Shown: positions 20,001 through 28,335 of the stretch, one piece after another
Layout of the letters: each line of letters starts with the position of its first letter
How positions within the stretch are numbered: the stretch's first letter is position 1
Source: Agrococcus sp. Marseille-P2731
GTDB taxonomy: Bacteria > Actinomycetota > Actinomycetes > Actinomycetales > Microbacteriaceae
NCBI RefSeq assembly: GCF_900117395.1
Contig: NZ_FPEG01000002.1
Coordinates: 248,001-312,000, forward strand
Direction: 5' to 3'
DNA length: 64,000 nucleotides
Translations under genes and position numbers: made by a program
Notes under the pieces: generated by a model
What the model was told of the DNA's origin: nothing
The model's database searches: none
The model's input: only the letters and a program-made list of their open reading frames with translations

Positions 20001-21062
20001 GGCTTGGTCGACCACGGCGAGGTCCCAGCCGTCGAGCGGCAGACCGATGCGCACGGGCTCGCCGGGCACGAGCCGCGCAGCGCACGCGACGACGGTCGCC
20101 TCGGTCGGGCCGTAGGTGTTCCAGACCTCGCGGCCCTCGGTCGCGAGCCGCTCGACGAGCTCCGGCGGGCACGCCTCGCCGCCGAAGATCAGCAGCCGCA
20201 CGTTCTCGAGCGAGGACGCGGGCCAGAGCGACGCGAGGGTCGGCACGGTCGAGACGATGGTGATGCCGCGCAGCGTCAGCCACGGACCGAGGTCCATGCC
20301 GCTGCGCACGAGCGATCGGGGCGCGGGCACGAGGCACGCGCCGTGCGCCCAGGCGAGCCACATCTCCTCGCAGGAGGCGTCGAAGGCGACCGAGAGCCCG
20401 GCGAGCACCCGGTCGCCCGGGCCGATCGGCTCGTCCTGCAGGAAGACGCGGGACTCGGCGTCGACGAACGCGGCGGCCGAGCGGTGGCTGACGGCGACGC
20501 CCTTCGGCGTGCCCGTCGAGCCGGAGGTGAAGATGACCCAGGCATCGTCGTCGGGCGTCGGCTGGGTCGGGATCGGCAGCCCCGCGGTGCTCGGATGCGC
20601 GGGAGCGCCCTCGAAGAGCGCGGTCGCGGGGGCGTCGTGGTCGTGCGCCCCTCCGCCGGCGGGCAGTGCGGCCGGGGCATAGCGGCCGCCGGCGGTCACG
20701 ACGCCGCGCACGCGCGCCTCCCCGAAGACGAGCTGCGCGCGCTCCTCCGGGTCGTCCGCGTCGACGGGCACGTAGGCGGCGCCCGCTGCCATGATGCCCA
20801 GGATCGCGATGTACAGCTCCCGGGTGCCGGAGGGCATCCGCACCCCGACGCGGTCGCCGCGGCGGACGCCCTCGAGCGAGAGGCGGGCTGCGGTGCGGAT
20901 CACGGCGGCCATGAGCTCGCGGTAGGAGAGGGCGCCTTCGGCGTCCTCGAGCGCAGAGGCATCCGGATGCGCGAGCACGCTCGTGCGCAGCACGTCGAGC
21001 AGCGTCCGCGGCGGCGGCGCCAGGTGCCCTCGTGCCAGGACCCCCACTGTGGTCTCGCTCAC
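17094..21062 (-). CDS. Pls/PosA-type single-module NRPS (A-T-membrane/LbH)
   Basis: 1322-residue membrane-bound nonribosomal peptide synthetase. Adenylation domain about residues 20-515: A3 FTSGSTGTPKG (178-188), FDAS with the amino-acid-binding Asp at 228, A5 NTYGPTEA, A7 YRSGDLVRF, A8 GRADDQVKVGGRRIELGEIE, A10 SGKVDK with K505. Carrier domain: FFALGGGSL with Ser559. The rest (620-1322) holds membrane helices alternating with left-handed beta-helix (hexapeptide) acyltransferase-like segments. There is no condensation or thioesterase domain. Length and order match epsilon-poly-L-lysine synthetase, so a homopolymer or aminoacyl-conjugate product is likely; the amino acid is unknown. GTG start with AGGGGGG upstream. 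Confidence 0.88.
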   Translation of the reverse strand: MSETTVGVLARGHLAPPPRTLLDVLRTSVLAHPDASALEDAEGALSYRELMAAVIRTAARLSLEGVRRGDRVGVRMPSGTRELYIAILGIMAAGAAYVPVDADDPEERAQLVFGEARVRGVVTAGGRYAPAALPAGGGAHDHDAPATALFEGAPAHPSTAGLPIPTQPTPDDDAWVIFTSGSTGTPKGVAVSHRSAAAFVDAESRVFLQDEPIGPGDRVLAGLSVAFDASCEEMWLAWAHGACLVPAPRSLVRSGMDLGPWLTLRGITIVSTVPTLASLWPASSLENVRLLIFGGEACPPELVERLATEGREVWNTYGPTEATVVACAARLVPGEPVRIGLPLDGWDLAVVDQAGAPVADGETGELIIGGVGLARYLDPAKDAEKYAPLPSLGWQRAYRSGDLVRFDRDGLFFAGRADDQVKVGGRRIELGEIEAALSALPGVRAAAVVVQQTDAGNQVLVGYLGCDVAGFDRQAANERLREALPAAIVPVLALLPELPVRTSGKVDKRALPWPLEEQGAFDDDSGAPGLTSLAADWQAVLGLPATDEDDDFFALGGGSLAAAQLVTRIRQRDPEFTVADIYAYPRLGAMAAALAARTTTAARGLASTHEIVRTPRNTQWIQTLLGVPLFILSGMRWLLAALTASTLLQAWSGFDALPSAHPLVLVAGLALFATPFGRMAIAVVAARTLLAGLQAGDYPRGGSVHLRLWLAEQVAQQAGAVSLAGAPWVTLYARALGARIGDDVDLHSVPPVTGMLRVGRGASIEPEVDLTGYWIDGDLVRVGAIRIGARSAVGARSTLAPGTRIGKGAVVEPGSAVFGRVRSGERWSGSPARRVGSARSWWPEERPARSRQWAWAYGLSAIALSLIPLLALLAGAAVLAAGIRGADDLGEAALRSLAALVPATLVAGVVLAGLIVLVVRLLAVGLTAGVFPVHSASGWRVWATERLLDLSRTILFPLYASLATPAWLRLLGARVGRDAEISTVLLIPKMTTVHTGAFLADDTLVASYELGGGWVRIAHAEIGERAFLGNSGMASAGNRIPNDALVAVLSAAPRKAKKGSSWLGSPPVRLRRTPVEVDAARTYAPSPWLRIARALWELGRIVPVLVTVGIGIGVMGALLWIVDAWGGLAAVLLSGVVMLGAGAIAAGISTAAKWLLIGRIKAGDTPLWSSFVWRSEVADTFTEMVAAPWFAQSAAGTPALVWWLRSLGARIGHGVWCESYWLPEADLVTLADASAVNRGCVVQTHLFHDRIMSIDTVELERGATLGPHSVILPAARIGEHATVGPASLVMRGELVPDRSRWSGNPIGPWREVTVADYHAVST

Positions 21063-21090
21063 GTCGCCCCCCTGGGTTCCTGCACGCGCA

Positions 21091-21126
21091 GAGGCGCCGC
21101 GAACCTCGAGGGTATCGCGGCGCCTC
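21091..21126 (-). terminator. Strong hairpin between putP and the NRPS gene
   Basis: GAGGCGCCGCGA (21091-21102) and TCGCGGCGCCTC (21115-21126) are perfect 12-bp complements around a 12-base loop. It lies 39 bp after the putP stop and 28 bp before the NRPS GTG on the same strand. No T-run follows, so it could terminate putP inefficiently or act in the NRPS 5' leader. Confidence 0.5.
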
Positions 21127-21165
21127 CTGGCTGCCGGCGAACGGCAGGCGTCGATCAGATGAAGA

Positions 21166-22761
21166 TCAGGGCACGTCTGAGCGGTCGGCAGCGCTCGCGG
21201 GCGCGCCGGTCGCGTCGGCGTCCGCGTCGCTCGCGCCGCGCGAGGTGCTCTGGGTGACGATCGCGCCAGTGCGGGTGAACTCCTCGTCGACGCCGGCGAC
21301 GTCGTCAGCGGTGCCGTTCTTCAGGGTGACGAGGCTGACGACCACCGCGACGATCAGGTTGAAGAGGAAGCCGGGCAGGATCTCGTAGAGCGTGAAGAAC
21401 TCGATGCCCGTGCCCTTCTCGATCGCGTCCCAGATGAAGACGGTCGCCGCGCCGACGATCATGCCGGCCAGCGCACCCCAGTTGGTGAGCTTGCGCCAGT
21501 AGAGGCTCAGCAGCACGATCGGCCCGAACGCGGCGCCGAAGCCCGCCCAGGCGAAGCCGACGAGGCCGAGGATCGTGCCGGACCGGTCGAGCGCGATGAT
21601 GCCGGCGACGAGGGCGACGAGCAGCACGCAGCCGCGGCCCAGCAGCACGAGCACGCGCTGCGAGGGCTTGCCCTTCGAGAACACCTGGTAGAGGTCCTCG
21701 ACGAGCGCCGAAGAGGTCACGATGAGCTGGCTCGAGAGCGTCGACATGATCGCCGCGAGCACGGCCGCGAGCACGAGGCCGGCGACGAAGGGGTGCAGGA
21801 GCGCCTGCGACATCGCGAGCACGACGGTCTCGGGGTTGATGTCGAGCGTGCCCGCCTGCTGCATGTAGGCGATGCCGATGAAGCCGGAGGAGACCGCGCC
21901 GATGAGGGAGACGATCATCCACGAGATGCCGATGCGACGAGCGGGCTTCGCCGCCGCCACGCTCTTGAGCGCCATGAAGCGCACGATGATGTGCGGCTGG
22001 CCGACGTAGCCCAGGCCCCACGCGAGCGAGGAGACGATGCCGAGGATGACGAGGCCGTTCAGGTCGGCCGGGAAGAGCCCGGTGAGCTCGACGCCCGAGT
22101 CGGCGATGCCGTCCTGCACGCCCTGCAGGCCGCCGACCGTGAAGAACGCGATGACCGGCACCGTGATCAGCGCGATCAGCATGATCATGCCTTGCACCAC
22201 ATCGGTGAGCGATGCGCCGAGGAAGCCGCCGAAGAGCGTGTAGAGCAGCGTGACGCCGGCGACGAGCACCATGCCCCAGACGTAGTTGAAGCCGTAGGAC
22301 GACTCGAAGAAGACGCCGCCGGCGACCATCCCGGAGGAGACGTAGAACGTGAAGAAGATGAGGATGATGAGCGCCGAGACGATGCGCAGCAGGCGCGAGC
22401 GGTCGCGGGTGCGGTTCTCGAAGAAGCTCGGGATGGTGATCGAGTTGTTCGACACCTCCGTGTAGGCACGCAGTCGCGGGGCGACGAGCTTCCAGTTGAG
22501 GTAGGCGCCGATCGTCAGGCCGATGGCGATCCACCCCTCGATGAGCCCGGCGGCGTAGATGGCGCCCGGCAGACCCATGAGCAGCCAGCCCGACATGTCG
22601 GAGGCGCCGGCGGAGAGCGCGGCCGTGAAGGGGCTCAGCTCGCGCCCCGCGAGCATGTAGTCCTCGTGGCTCTTGGTCTTGCGCGCGGCGTAGACGCCGA
22701 TCGCGATCATGGCCGCGAAGTAGAGGCCGATGGCCAGCAGCTGGAATGTGATGTCGGACAT
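21166..22761 (-). CDS. putP: Sodium/proline symporter
   Basis: 531-residue solute:sodium symporter with about 13 helices. The start ITFQLLAIGLYFAAMIAIGVYAARKT, the ML(A)GRELSPFTAALSAGASDMSGWLLMGLPGAIYAAG block and AWGLGYVGQPHIIVRFMALKS are diagnostic of PutP. It imports L-proline with Na+ for nutrition or osmoprotection. The tail after helix 13 is Asp/Ala-rich and unstructured. ATG 22761 has GAGGAG upstream and a TAGGCT -10 box further out. The NRPS gene follows in the same direction after a hairpin, but a shared function is not evident. Confidence 0.92.
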   Translation of the reverse strand: MSDITFQLLAIGLYFAAMIAIGVYAARKTKSHEDYMLAGRELSPFTAALSAGASDMSGWLLMGLPGAIYAAGLIEGWIAIGLTIGAYLNWKLVAPRLRAYTEVSNNSITIPSFFENRTRDRSRLLRIVSALIILIFFTFYVSSGMVAGGVFFESSYGFNYVWGMVLVAGVTLLYTLFGGFLGASLTDVVQGMIMLIALITVPVIAFFTVGGLQGVQDGIADSGVELTGLFPADLNGLVILGIVSSLAWGLGYVGQPHIIVRFMALKSVAAAKPARRIGISWMIVSLIGAVSSGFIGIAYMQQAGTLDINPETVVLAMSQALLHPFVAGLVLAAVLAAIMSTLSSQLIVTSSALVEDLYQVFSKGKPSQRVLVLLGRGCVLLVALVAGIIALDRSGTILGLVGFAWAGFGAAFGPIVLLSLYWRKLTNWGALAGMIVGAATVFIWDAIEKGTGIEFFTLYEILPGFLFNLIVAVVVSLVTLKNGTADDVAGVDEEFTRTGAIVTQSTSRGASDADADATGAPASAADRSDVP

Positions 22762-22790
22762 CGGTGACTCCTCAGGTTCGACTGATGCCC

Positions 22791-22796
22791 AGCCTA
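22791..22796 (-). promoter_or_regulatory. putP -10 box
   Basis: TAGGCT on the minus strand, about 29 bases before the putP start codon. No good -35 element can be seen. The GAGGAG ribosome binding site lies between this box and the ATG, so this transcript has a short leader. Confidence 0.4.
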
Positions 22797-22854
22797 CTCA
22801 GGGCAGAACCACAGCGCGATCTGGGCGAGTCACGATCAGGCATCGATCGCGCCG

Positions 22855-23529
22855 TCAGCGGATGACGATCGTGCCCTCGCCGACCGCCACCTCGAGCTCG
22901 AATCCGTCGGCCTCGGAGCCGACGACCTGCAGCGCACCGCTCCCGTCGCCCACCTCGATGCCGAGCGCCGCGAAGCGCGCCGCCTCCGCCGCGGGGTCGC
23001 GCGCCAGGCGCCGCAGGGCGACGAGCTCGATGGTCGGCAGTGCCGCCTCGAGCGCCGGATGCGGCGTGGCGCCCCAGTCGATCAGGAACGGCGGGCGGCG
23101 CTCGTCCTCGGGCAGCGCGAGGCGCCACGCGAGCTCGCGCCCGTCTGGCGTCGCGCGCGAGAGCGGCTCGGGATCGCCGTAGGCGAAGCCGGCGGCGCGG
23201 GCGTCGACGACCGCTGCTTCCAGCGACGCCGGTGCGATGGCGAAGCTGACGACCTGCGAGTCGACGCCCTCGGCCGCGAGGCGATCGATGCCGAACCTCG
23301 GCACCTCGTCCGCCGAGAAGCCCGCCTCGGCGTCAGGCCCGATGAGCTCGAGGTACTGGCGCGTTCGGGCGCCACGGTGCGTGAGCGCGACCAGGGCGTT
23401 CGCGGTGCCGGTCGGGTGCCTGCCGCCCGCCGCGGCGCGCACGCCGGTCGCCCGCTCGAAGCCGTCGACGATCGCGCCGAGCTCCGGCCCGGCGAGCACG
23501 ACGTGGTCGAGCACCGTCGGCACGCCCAT
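22855..23529 (-). CDS. VOC/glyoxalase-like domain protein, end of ABC-monooxygenase operon
   Basis: 224-residue protein with the N-terminal VLDHVVLAGPELGAIVDGFERATGV of the glyoxalase-like VOC subgroup, and a second half (RDPAAEAARFAALGIEVGDGSG) repeating the beta-alpha-beta unit. The sequence YLELIGPDAE resembles metal- or substrate-site strands. The start overlaps the stop of the preceding gene by one base (TGATG), so it is the last cistron of the seven-gene-plus operon running from 30930. It may isomerise or ring-open a product of the monooxygenase (inference). Confidence 0.78.
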   Translation of the reverse strand: MGVPTVLDHVVLAGPELGAIVDGFERATGVRAAAGGRHPTGTANALVALTHRGARTRQYLELIGPDAEAGFSADEVPRFGIDRLAAEGVDSQVVSFAIAPASLEAAVVDARAAGFAYGDPEPLSRATPDGRELAWRLALPEDERRPPFLIDWGATPHPALEAALPTIELVALRRLARDPAAEAARFAALGIEVGDGSGALQVVGSEADGFELEVAVGEGTIVIR

Positions 23530-24125
23530 CAGACCACCTCCGGCTCGCCGAGCGACAGCATCAGCCGATTCGCCCAGTTGAAGAACGCGGCGCCGCTGAG
23601 CTGGTCGACGATGGCGGCGTCGTCGAGGCCCGCCGCGCGGAGGCGCTCGACGTGCTCCGCGCCGAACGACGACGGCGTCGTCGTCAGCGCGGCCGAGGCA
23701 TCCGCGATCGCGTCCCAGCGCTCGTCGACGCGAGCGCCGACGCCCTCGTCGAGCAGGCGCTGCACATCCTCGGTGCGACCCGACAGCCGCGACGCCGCTC
23801 GCGCGTGCACGGAGGCGCAGAAGACGCAGCCGTTGACGCGGGAGGTCGCGGTGGCCGAGAGCTCGCGCTCCCAGCGGGGCAGCCCGCCGTGCTCGTTGCC
23901 GAAGATGTCGAGATCGGTGAGCGTGCGCGCACGCAGCGCCTCCGGGTCGCGCGCGAGCAGCCGGAAGTAGGGGCTCGCAGCCCTCCCGGGCTCGACGAGC
24001 GCCTCGCGCTGCGCCTCCGTGAGGTCGCGCTCTGCGACGGGCGGCGCCCACGGCACCCAGCCGAGGCCTCGCTGCGTGAACGCGTCGGGGCGGCGGAGGT
24101 CCGGGTGGTCGGTGATGTGCGTCAT
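23529..24125 (-). CDS. Alkylhydroperoxidase/CMD-domain protein (Avi_7169-like)
   Basis: 198-residue AhpD-like protein. NGCVFCASVHARAAS holds the redox CxxC and the downstream His of the carboxymuconolactone decarboxylase/AhpD fold. The N-terminal HPDLRRPDAFTQRGLGWVPWAPPV matches my memory of the Avi_7169 family found only with a luciferase-like monooxygenase and an oligopeptide-type importer. It may act as a peroxidase or thiol-disulfide component for the flavin chemistry. It overlaps the next upstream gene by four bases (ATGA) and the downstream one by one base. Confidence 0.8.
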   Translation of the reverse strand: MTHITDHPDLRRPDAFTQRGLGWVPWAPPVAERDLTEAQREALVEPGRAASPYFRLLARDPEALRARTLTDLDIFGNEHGGLPRWERELSATATSRVNGCVFCASVHARAASRLSGRTEDVQRLLDEGVGARVDERWDAIADASAALTTTPSSFGAEHVERLRAAGLDDAAIVDQLSGAAFFNWANRLMLSLGEPEVV

Positions 24126-24751
24126 GCGGTGGCTTCTGCGGATGCGCGGGTGGCCAGCTGGGCGCCCGCGGGCGTCGCCGCGAGCACGCGGAGCCCGTGC
24201 ACGAGCCGCAGCTGGAAGGAGAGGAAGGCGACGAGCTGGCTGAGCGACACGATCGCGTCGGCACCCCAGCCGGCCGCGACGAGCGCGCGCAGCGCTTCGG
24301 GCCGGGCGTCGCGCGGGTGCAGCACCAGCAGGTGCGCGTGCTCGAGCGCCGCGGCGAGCCGGGGACCGATGACGCCGCGCTCGATCGCGGCCGCGGGGCC
24401 GGCGACCGCCTCGCTGCGCAGTGCGCTCTCGCGGTAGTCGCCGTAGGGTCCGGATGCGCGGCCCGCCTCGGCCGCACGGCGCACGGCCGCGACGAGCCCG
24501 GGCTCGGCCTCGTCGGCGAGCAGCTCGAGGTAGAAGGCCGCGGCGCGCGAGCGCTCGTCGTGCAGCAGCGCGGCGTAGGCCGCGACCGCGTAGCGGTCGA
24601 CCAGCCGCAGCTCGCCCGGCTGCGCAGGCTCGAGCAGGGCCAGGAAGCTCTGCTGCGCGTGCTCCCTGGCGTCGGGGCGCGCCCTGCGGATCGCGTCCAG
24701 CGGGGAGCCCGCGGCGATCTCGGCGAGATGGTCGATGACGTCACGCGACAT
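24122..24751 (-). CDS. CMD-domain protein (Avi_7170-like)
   Basis: 209-residue all-helical relative of the AhpD/CMD fold that lacks the CxxC pair, so it is probably not itself a thiol peroxidase. The N-terminus DVIDHLAEIAAGSPLDAIRRARPDAREHAQQSF and the core VSLSQLVAFLSFQLRLVHGLRVL fit the Avi_7170-type family described as partner of the Avi_7169-type protein. The two paralogous subunits may form a hetero-oligomer. The start lies inside the end of the monooxygenase gene (11-base overlap), and its stop overlaps the next start (ATGA). Confidence 0.78.
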   Translation of the reverse strand: MSRDVIDHLAEIAAGSPLDAIRRARPDAREHAQQSFLALLEPAQPGELRLVDRYAVAAYAALLHDERSRAAAFYLELLADEAEPGLVAAVRRAAEAGRASGPYGDYRESALRSEAVAGPAAAIERGVIGPRLAAALEHAHLLVLHPRDARPEALRALVAAGWGADAIVSLSQLVAFLSFQLRLVHGLRVLAATPAGAQLATRASAEATA

Positions 24752-25784
24752 GGCGTGCCTCCTCGGTGGTGCGCGCGCGGCCTGGGGCTCCGACGCGCCA
24801 GCCGAGCGCCGGCGCGACCTCCGTGGCGAAGAGCTCGAGCGAGCGGTGGGTGATGGATGCGGCGGGGTCGACCGAGTGCGCTTGGATCGAGACCTCGGTG
24901 GCGCCGGCGGCGATCACGTCGGCGGCGAGCGACTCGGCGACCTCCTCGGCGGTGCCGAGGTGCGTCTCGCTGCGCACGAGCAGCTCGTCGAGCGGGAGGG
25001 AGCCGGGTGCGATGCGGTGCAGCTGCTCGATCTGCCGGCCGATGCCCGCCTCGGCGCGCGCCCGCACGGCGCGCCGGTCGGCGCGGTCGACGACCACGAC
25101 GCTGCGCGAGGCGAGGATGCGCGGCGCGACGCCCGCGGGGAGCGCCTCGAGGTAGGCGTCGACGAGCGGGCGCTGCACCTCCCACACGCGCGGTGGCACC
25201 TCGCCGACATGGCCGGCGGGGACCGGCTGCACGCGCGAGAGCATCAGGCCGTCCCCCTGCGCGCCGATCGCCCTCGCGCCCTCGGGTGAGAAGGTCGCCT
25301 GCCAGATCCGGCGCTCGAGCCCCGCGGACGGCGGCGGGTAGATCGCGACATCCGCCGTGCCCGCGAGCAGCGAGCGCAGCCGCACGAGCTTGGCGTCGTA
25401 GATCGCCCTGCGGTGCTCGGGATCCTCGCCGAAGGCGCTGAGCGTGTGCGGACTGCCGCCCGTGCCGAGCCCGAGCTGCGCGCGGCCACCGGAGATCGCG
25501 TCGAGGACCGCGGCATCCTCGGCCGCCCGCGCCGGATGCTCGTGGGCGAGGGTGAGGATCGCGGTGCCGAGCCCGATGCTCGACGTGCGCGCGGCCGCTG
25601 CCGCGAGCAGCACGAAGGGCGACGGCAGGCCGCCCTCGGCGCCGTCGAGGTGGTGCTGCGCCACCCACGCCGACGAGAAGCCGAGCCGCTCGGCGAGCTC
25701 GATCTGTCCGAGCGCGATGCGGTAGCGCTCCGCGGCATCCGCATCGTCGAGCACGCGGGTGAAGAATCCGATCGTCGGCGCCAT
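24741..25784 (-). CDS. Luciferase-like FMN-dependent monooxygenase (KPN_01858-like)
   Basis: 347-residue flavin-dependent oxidoreductase of the bacterial luciferase superfamily: GFFTRVLDDADAAERYRIALGQIELAERLGFSSAWVAQHH at the N-terminus, then LGLGTGGSPHTLSAFGED in the flavin-site region. Such enzymes use FMNH2 and O2, often to cleave C-S or C-N bonds; no reductase partner is in the window. It sits between the importer ATPase gene (one-base TGATG overlap) and two CMD proteins, and upstream in the locus lie methionine-synthesis genes, so an organosulfur substrate is a reasonable guess but unproven. Confidence 0.85.
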   Translation of the reverse strand: MAPTIGFFTRVLDDADAAERYRIALGQIELAERLGFSSAWVAQHHLDGAEGGLPSPFVLLAAAAARTSSIGLGTAILTLAHEHPARAAEDAAVLDAISGGRAQLGLGTGGSPHTLSAFGEDPEHRRAIYDAKLVRLRSLLAGTADVAIYPPPSAGLERRIWQATFSPEGARAIGAQGDGLMLSRVQPVPAGHVGEVPPRVWEVQRPLVDAYLEALPAGVAPRILASRSVVVVDRADRRAVRARAEAGIGRQIEQLHRIAPGSLPLDELLVRSETHLGTAEEVAESLAADVIAAGATEVSIQAHSVDPAASITHRSLELFATEVAPALGWRVGAPGRARTTEEARHVA

Positions 25785-27487
25785 CACGCCACCTCCAGCT
25801 GCCCGGTGAGGGTTGCCCGAGCGTGCTGGCCGCGGCGGGCGTCCCGCAGCCACTCGGGTGCCGGCACTGCGTCGAGCAGCGCCTGCGTGTCGTCGTGCTG
25901 GGGGCTCGAGAGCACCTGCTGCGCCGTGCCCGTCTCGATCGCGCGGCCGCGGCGCAGCACCGTGACGGTGTCGGCGATGCGGCGCACGACCGCGAGGTCG
26001 TGGGTGATGAACAGGTAGGTGAGGCCGAGCTCGCGCTGCAGGTGCTCGAGCAGGTCGAGGATCTGCGACTGCACCGTGACGTCGAGGGCGGAGACCGCCT
26101 CGTCGAGCACGACGACCTCCGGCTCGATGATGAGCGCCCTGGCGATCGCGACGCGCTGCCGCTGCCCGCCGGAGAGCTCGCGCGGCAGCCGGTCGGCCAT
26201 CTCGGCGGGCAGGGCGACCTGCCCGAGAGCCGCGGTGACGCGCTGCGCGAGCGCGGCGCGCGCTCGCACGCCGCCGTGGCCGGCCGGCAGGTTCTGCAGC
26301 GGCTCGCCGATCGTCTGCCCGATCGTGCGCCGTGGGTCGAGTGCGGCATAGGGGTTCTGCGAGACGAGCTGCACGGCTCGTCGCAGCCGTCGGCTGCCGC
26401 GCTCGGCGAGCACGTCGAGGTCGCCGATCCGGATGGTGCCGGCCGTGGGCGCGTGGAAGCCTGCGAGCGCTCGGCCGATCGTCGTCTTGCCGGAGCCCGA
26501 CTCGCCGACGAGGGCGTGCGTGGTGCCGCGCGCGATCCGCAGCCCGACCTCGTCGACCGCGCGGAGCGCATCCGCACCCCTGCCCGCCCCGCCTGCCCTG
26601 CCCGCCGAGCGCGCGCCGTACTCGTGCACGAGGCCGTCGATCGTCACGAGCGGCTCGGTCGCCACGAGCGGCACCCGCGGCGAGGCGTCGGAGAGCGCCG
26701 GCGCATCGGCGAGCAGCACTGCCGTGCAGTCGCTCTGCGGGTCCCGGAGGACGGCACGCGTGTCGCCGTGCTCCTCGAGCCGGCCCGCGCGGAGCACCGC
26801 GATGCGGTCGGCGCGCTCGGCGGCGACCGCCAGGTCGTGGGTGATGAGCAGCACGCTCGAGCCCAGCTCGCCGCGCAGCTCGTCGAGCAGGTCGAGGATG
26901 CGCCGCTGGACGGTGACGTCGAGGGCGCTGGTCGGCTCGTCGGCGATGATCAGGTCGGGCTCGAGCGCCACGGCTGCCGCGATGAGCGCGCGCTGCCGCA
27001 TGCCGCCGGAGAGCTCGTGCGGGTACTGCGTCGCGCGCAGCTCGGGGTCGTCGAGCCCGACGCGCTCGAGCAGCTCGACGACGCGACGCCGGATCGCCTC
27101 CCTCGTGCCCCAGCGGTGGATGCGCAGGGGCGCGGCGACCGATGCGCCGATCGTCTGCACGGGATTGAGCGAGGTGCCCGGGTCCTGCGGCACGAGCGCG
27201 ATGCGTGCGCCGCGGAGCTGCTGGAGCGCGCGCGGTGGCAGGCTCGTCACATCCACCGGGCCACCCGCCAGGTGCAGCCGCACGGCGCCGCGCTCGACGC
27301 GCCCGCCGCTCGGCAGCAGACCGATCGCCGCTTGCCCGATGGTGGTCTTGCCAGAGCCTGACTCGCCGACGAGCGCCAGCACCTCGCCGCGCTGCAGCTC
27401 GAGGCTGACGCCGTGCACCGCCGTGCGCGGCCGGCCGCGCGTGCGGTAGGAGACCGCCAGGTCGTCGATCGTGAGCAGGGCGCTCAT
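25784..27487 (-). CDS. ABC importer ATPase, two fused nucleotide-binding domains (Dpp/Opp type)
   Basis: 567-residue protein with two complete ABC ATPase domains. First domain: Walker A GESGSGKTT (41-49), signature LSGGMRQRA, Walker B LIIADEPTSALD. Second domain from about residue 300: Walker A GESGSGKTT, signature LSGGQRQRV, Walker B VVVLDEAVSALD. It energises the permease pair encoded just upstream to import a peptide-like or nickel/opine-like solute. It overlaps the upstream permease gene by four bases (ATGA) and the monooxygenase by one. Confidence 0.93.
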   Translation of the reverse strand: MSALLTIDDLAVSYRTRGRPRTAVHGVSLELQRGEVLALVGESGSGKTTIGQAAIGLLPSGGRVERGAVRLHLAGGPVDVTSLPPRALQQLRGARIALVPQDPGTSLNPVQTIGASVAAPLRIHRWGTREAIRRRVVELLERVGLDDPELRATQYPHELSGGMRQRALIAAAVALEPDLIIADEPTSALDVTVQRRILDLLDELRGELGSSVLLITHDLAVAAERADRIAVLRAGRLEEHGDTRAVLRDPQSDCTAVLLADAPALSDASPRVPLVATEPLVTIDGLVHEYGARSAGRAGGAGRGADALRAVDEVGLRIARGTTHALVGESGSGKTTIGRALAGFHAPTAGTIRIGDLDVLAERGSRRLRRAVQLVSQNPYAALDPRRTIGQTIGEPLQNLPAGHGGVRARAALAQRVTAALGQVALPAEMADRLPRELSGGQRQRVAIARALIIEPEVVVLDEAVSALDVTVQSQILDLLEHLQRELGLTYLFITHDLAVVRRIADTVTVLRRGRAIETGTAQQVLSSPQHDDTQALLDAVPAPEWLRDARRGQHARATLTGQLEVA

Positions 27488-28335
27488 GCTGTTGCCTCTC
27501 TGATCGCTGCCGCGACGCGATTGGCCGACAGGACGACGGCCGCGACGACGAGCCCCGGCAGGGTGGTGAGCCACCAGGCGGTGGCGACGTAGTCGCGGCT
27601 CTCCGCGATGAGGAGGCCCCACTCAGGCGTGGGCGGCGGCGCGCCGTAGCCGAGGAAGCCGAGGGTCGCGATCTGCAGGATCGCGCTGCCGAGCTGCAGC
27701 GCCGCGAGCGCGAGCACCGCGCCGAGCGAGTTGGGCAGCACGTGGCGCCACAGCACTGCGAGGAACGAGCCGCCGGAGCCGAACGCGGCCTCGACGTAGT
27801 CGCTGCGGCGCACCCGCACGACCTGCGAGCGCGCGAGCCGGGCGAAGACCGCGATGGAGGTGACCCCCACGGCGATGGCGGCGTTCCAGACCCCGAAGCC
27901 CAGCAGCACGATGACGCTGAGCGACAGGAGCAGGCCGGGGATGGCGAGCAGCACGTCGACGACGCGCATCAGCGCCTCCTCGACGACGCCGCCGACCGAT
28001 CCCGCGAGCACGCCGATGCCCGTGCCGGCCACGAGCCCCACGAGCACCGCGACCGCGGCGCCGGAGAGCGAGTTGCCGGCGCCGAAGATGACGCGCGCGA
28101 GCACGTCGCGACCCGTTGCGTCGGTGCCGAAGGGATGTGCGGCGCTCGGCGCCTGCAGGGCATCGAGGGCGACGCCGGCGACCGGGTCCTGGGCGGTGAA
28201 CAGCCACGGCACGATCGCCCACGCGAGCGCGACGACGAGGACCGCGACCGCGAGCACGAGGGTGAGGGCCGGCAGCCGCCGCGCGGGCGTCGCGTCGACG
28301 CGGCGGGGGAGCAGGGCGGAGGTGATGGCGCTCAT
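27484..28335 (-). CDS. ABC importer permease, DppC type
   Basis: 283-residue inner-membrane permease with an N-terminal helix (about 22-48), then the BPD_transp_1 domain. HPFGTDATGRDVLARVIFGAGNSL is the standard DppC/OppC entry motif, and the EAA-like loop GSGGSFLAVLWRHVLPNSLGAVL contacts the ATPase. It pairs with the DppB-type permease whose stop overlaps its start by four bases, and its own stop overlaps the ATPase start by four bases. Confidence 0.92.
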   Translation of the reverse strand: MSAITSALLPRRVDATPARRLPALTLVLAVAVLVVALAWAIVPWLFTAQDPVAGVALDALQAPSAAHPFGTDATGRDVLARVIFGAGNSLSGAAVAVLVGLVAGTGIGVLAGSVGGVVEEALMRVVDVLLAIPGLLLSLSVIVLLGFGVWNAAIAVGVTSIAVFARLARSQVVRVRRSDYVEAAFGSGGSFLAVLWRHVLPNSLGAVLALAALQLGSAILQIATLGFLGYGAPPPTPEWGLLIAESRDYVATAWWLTTLPGLVVAAVVLSANRVAAAIREATA

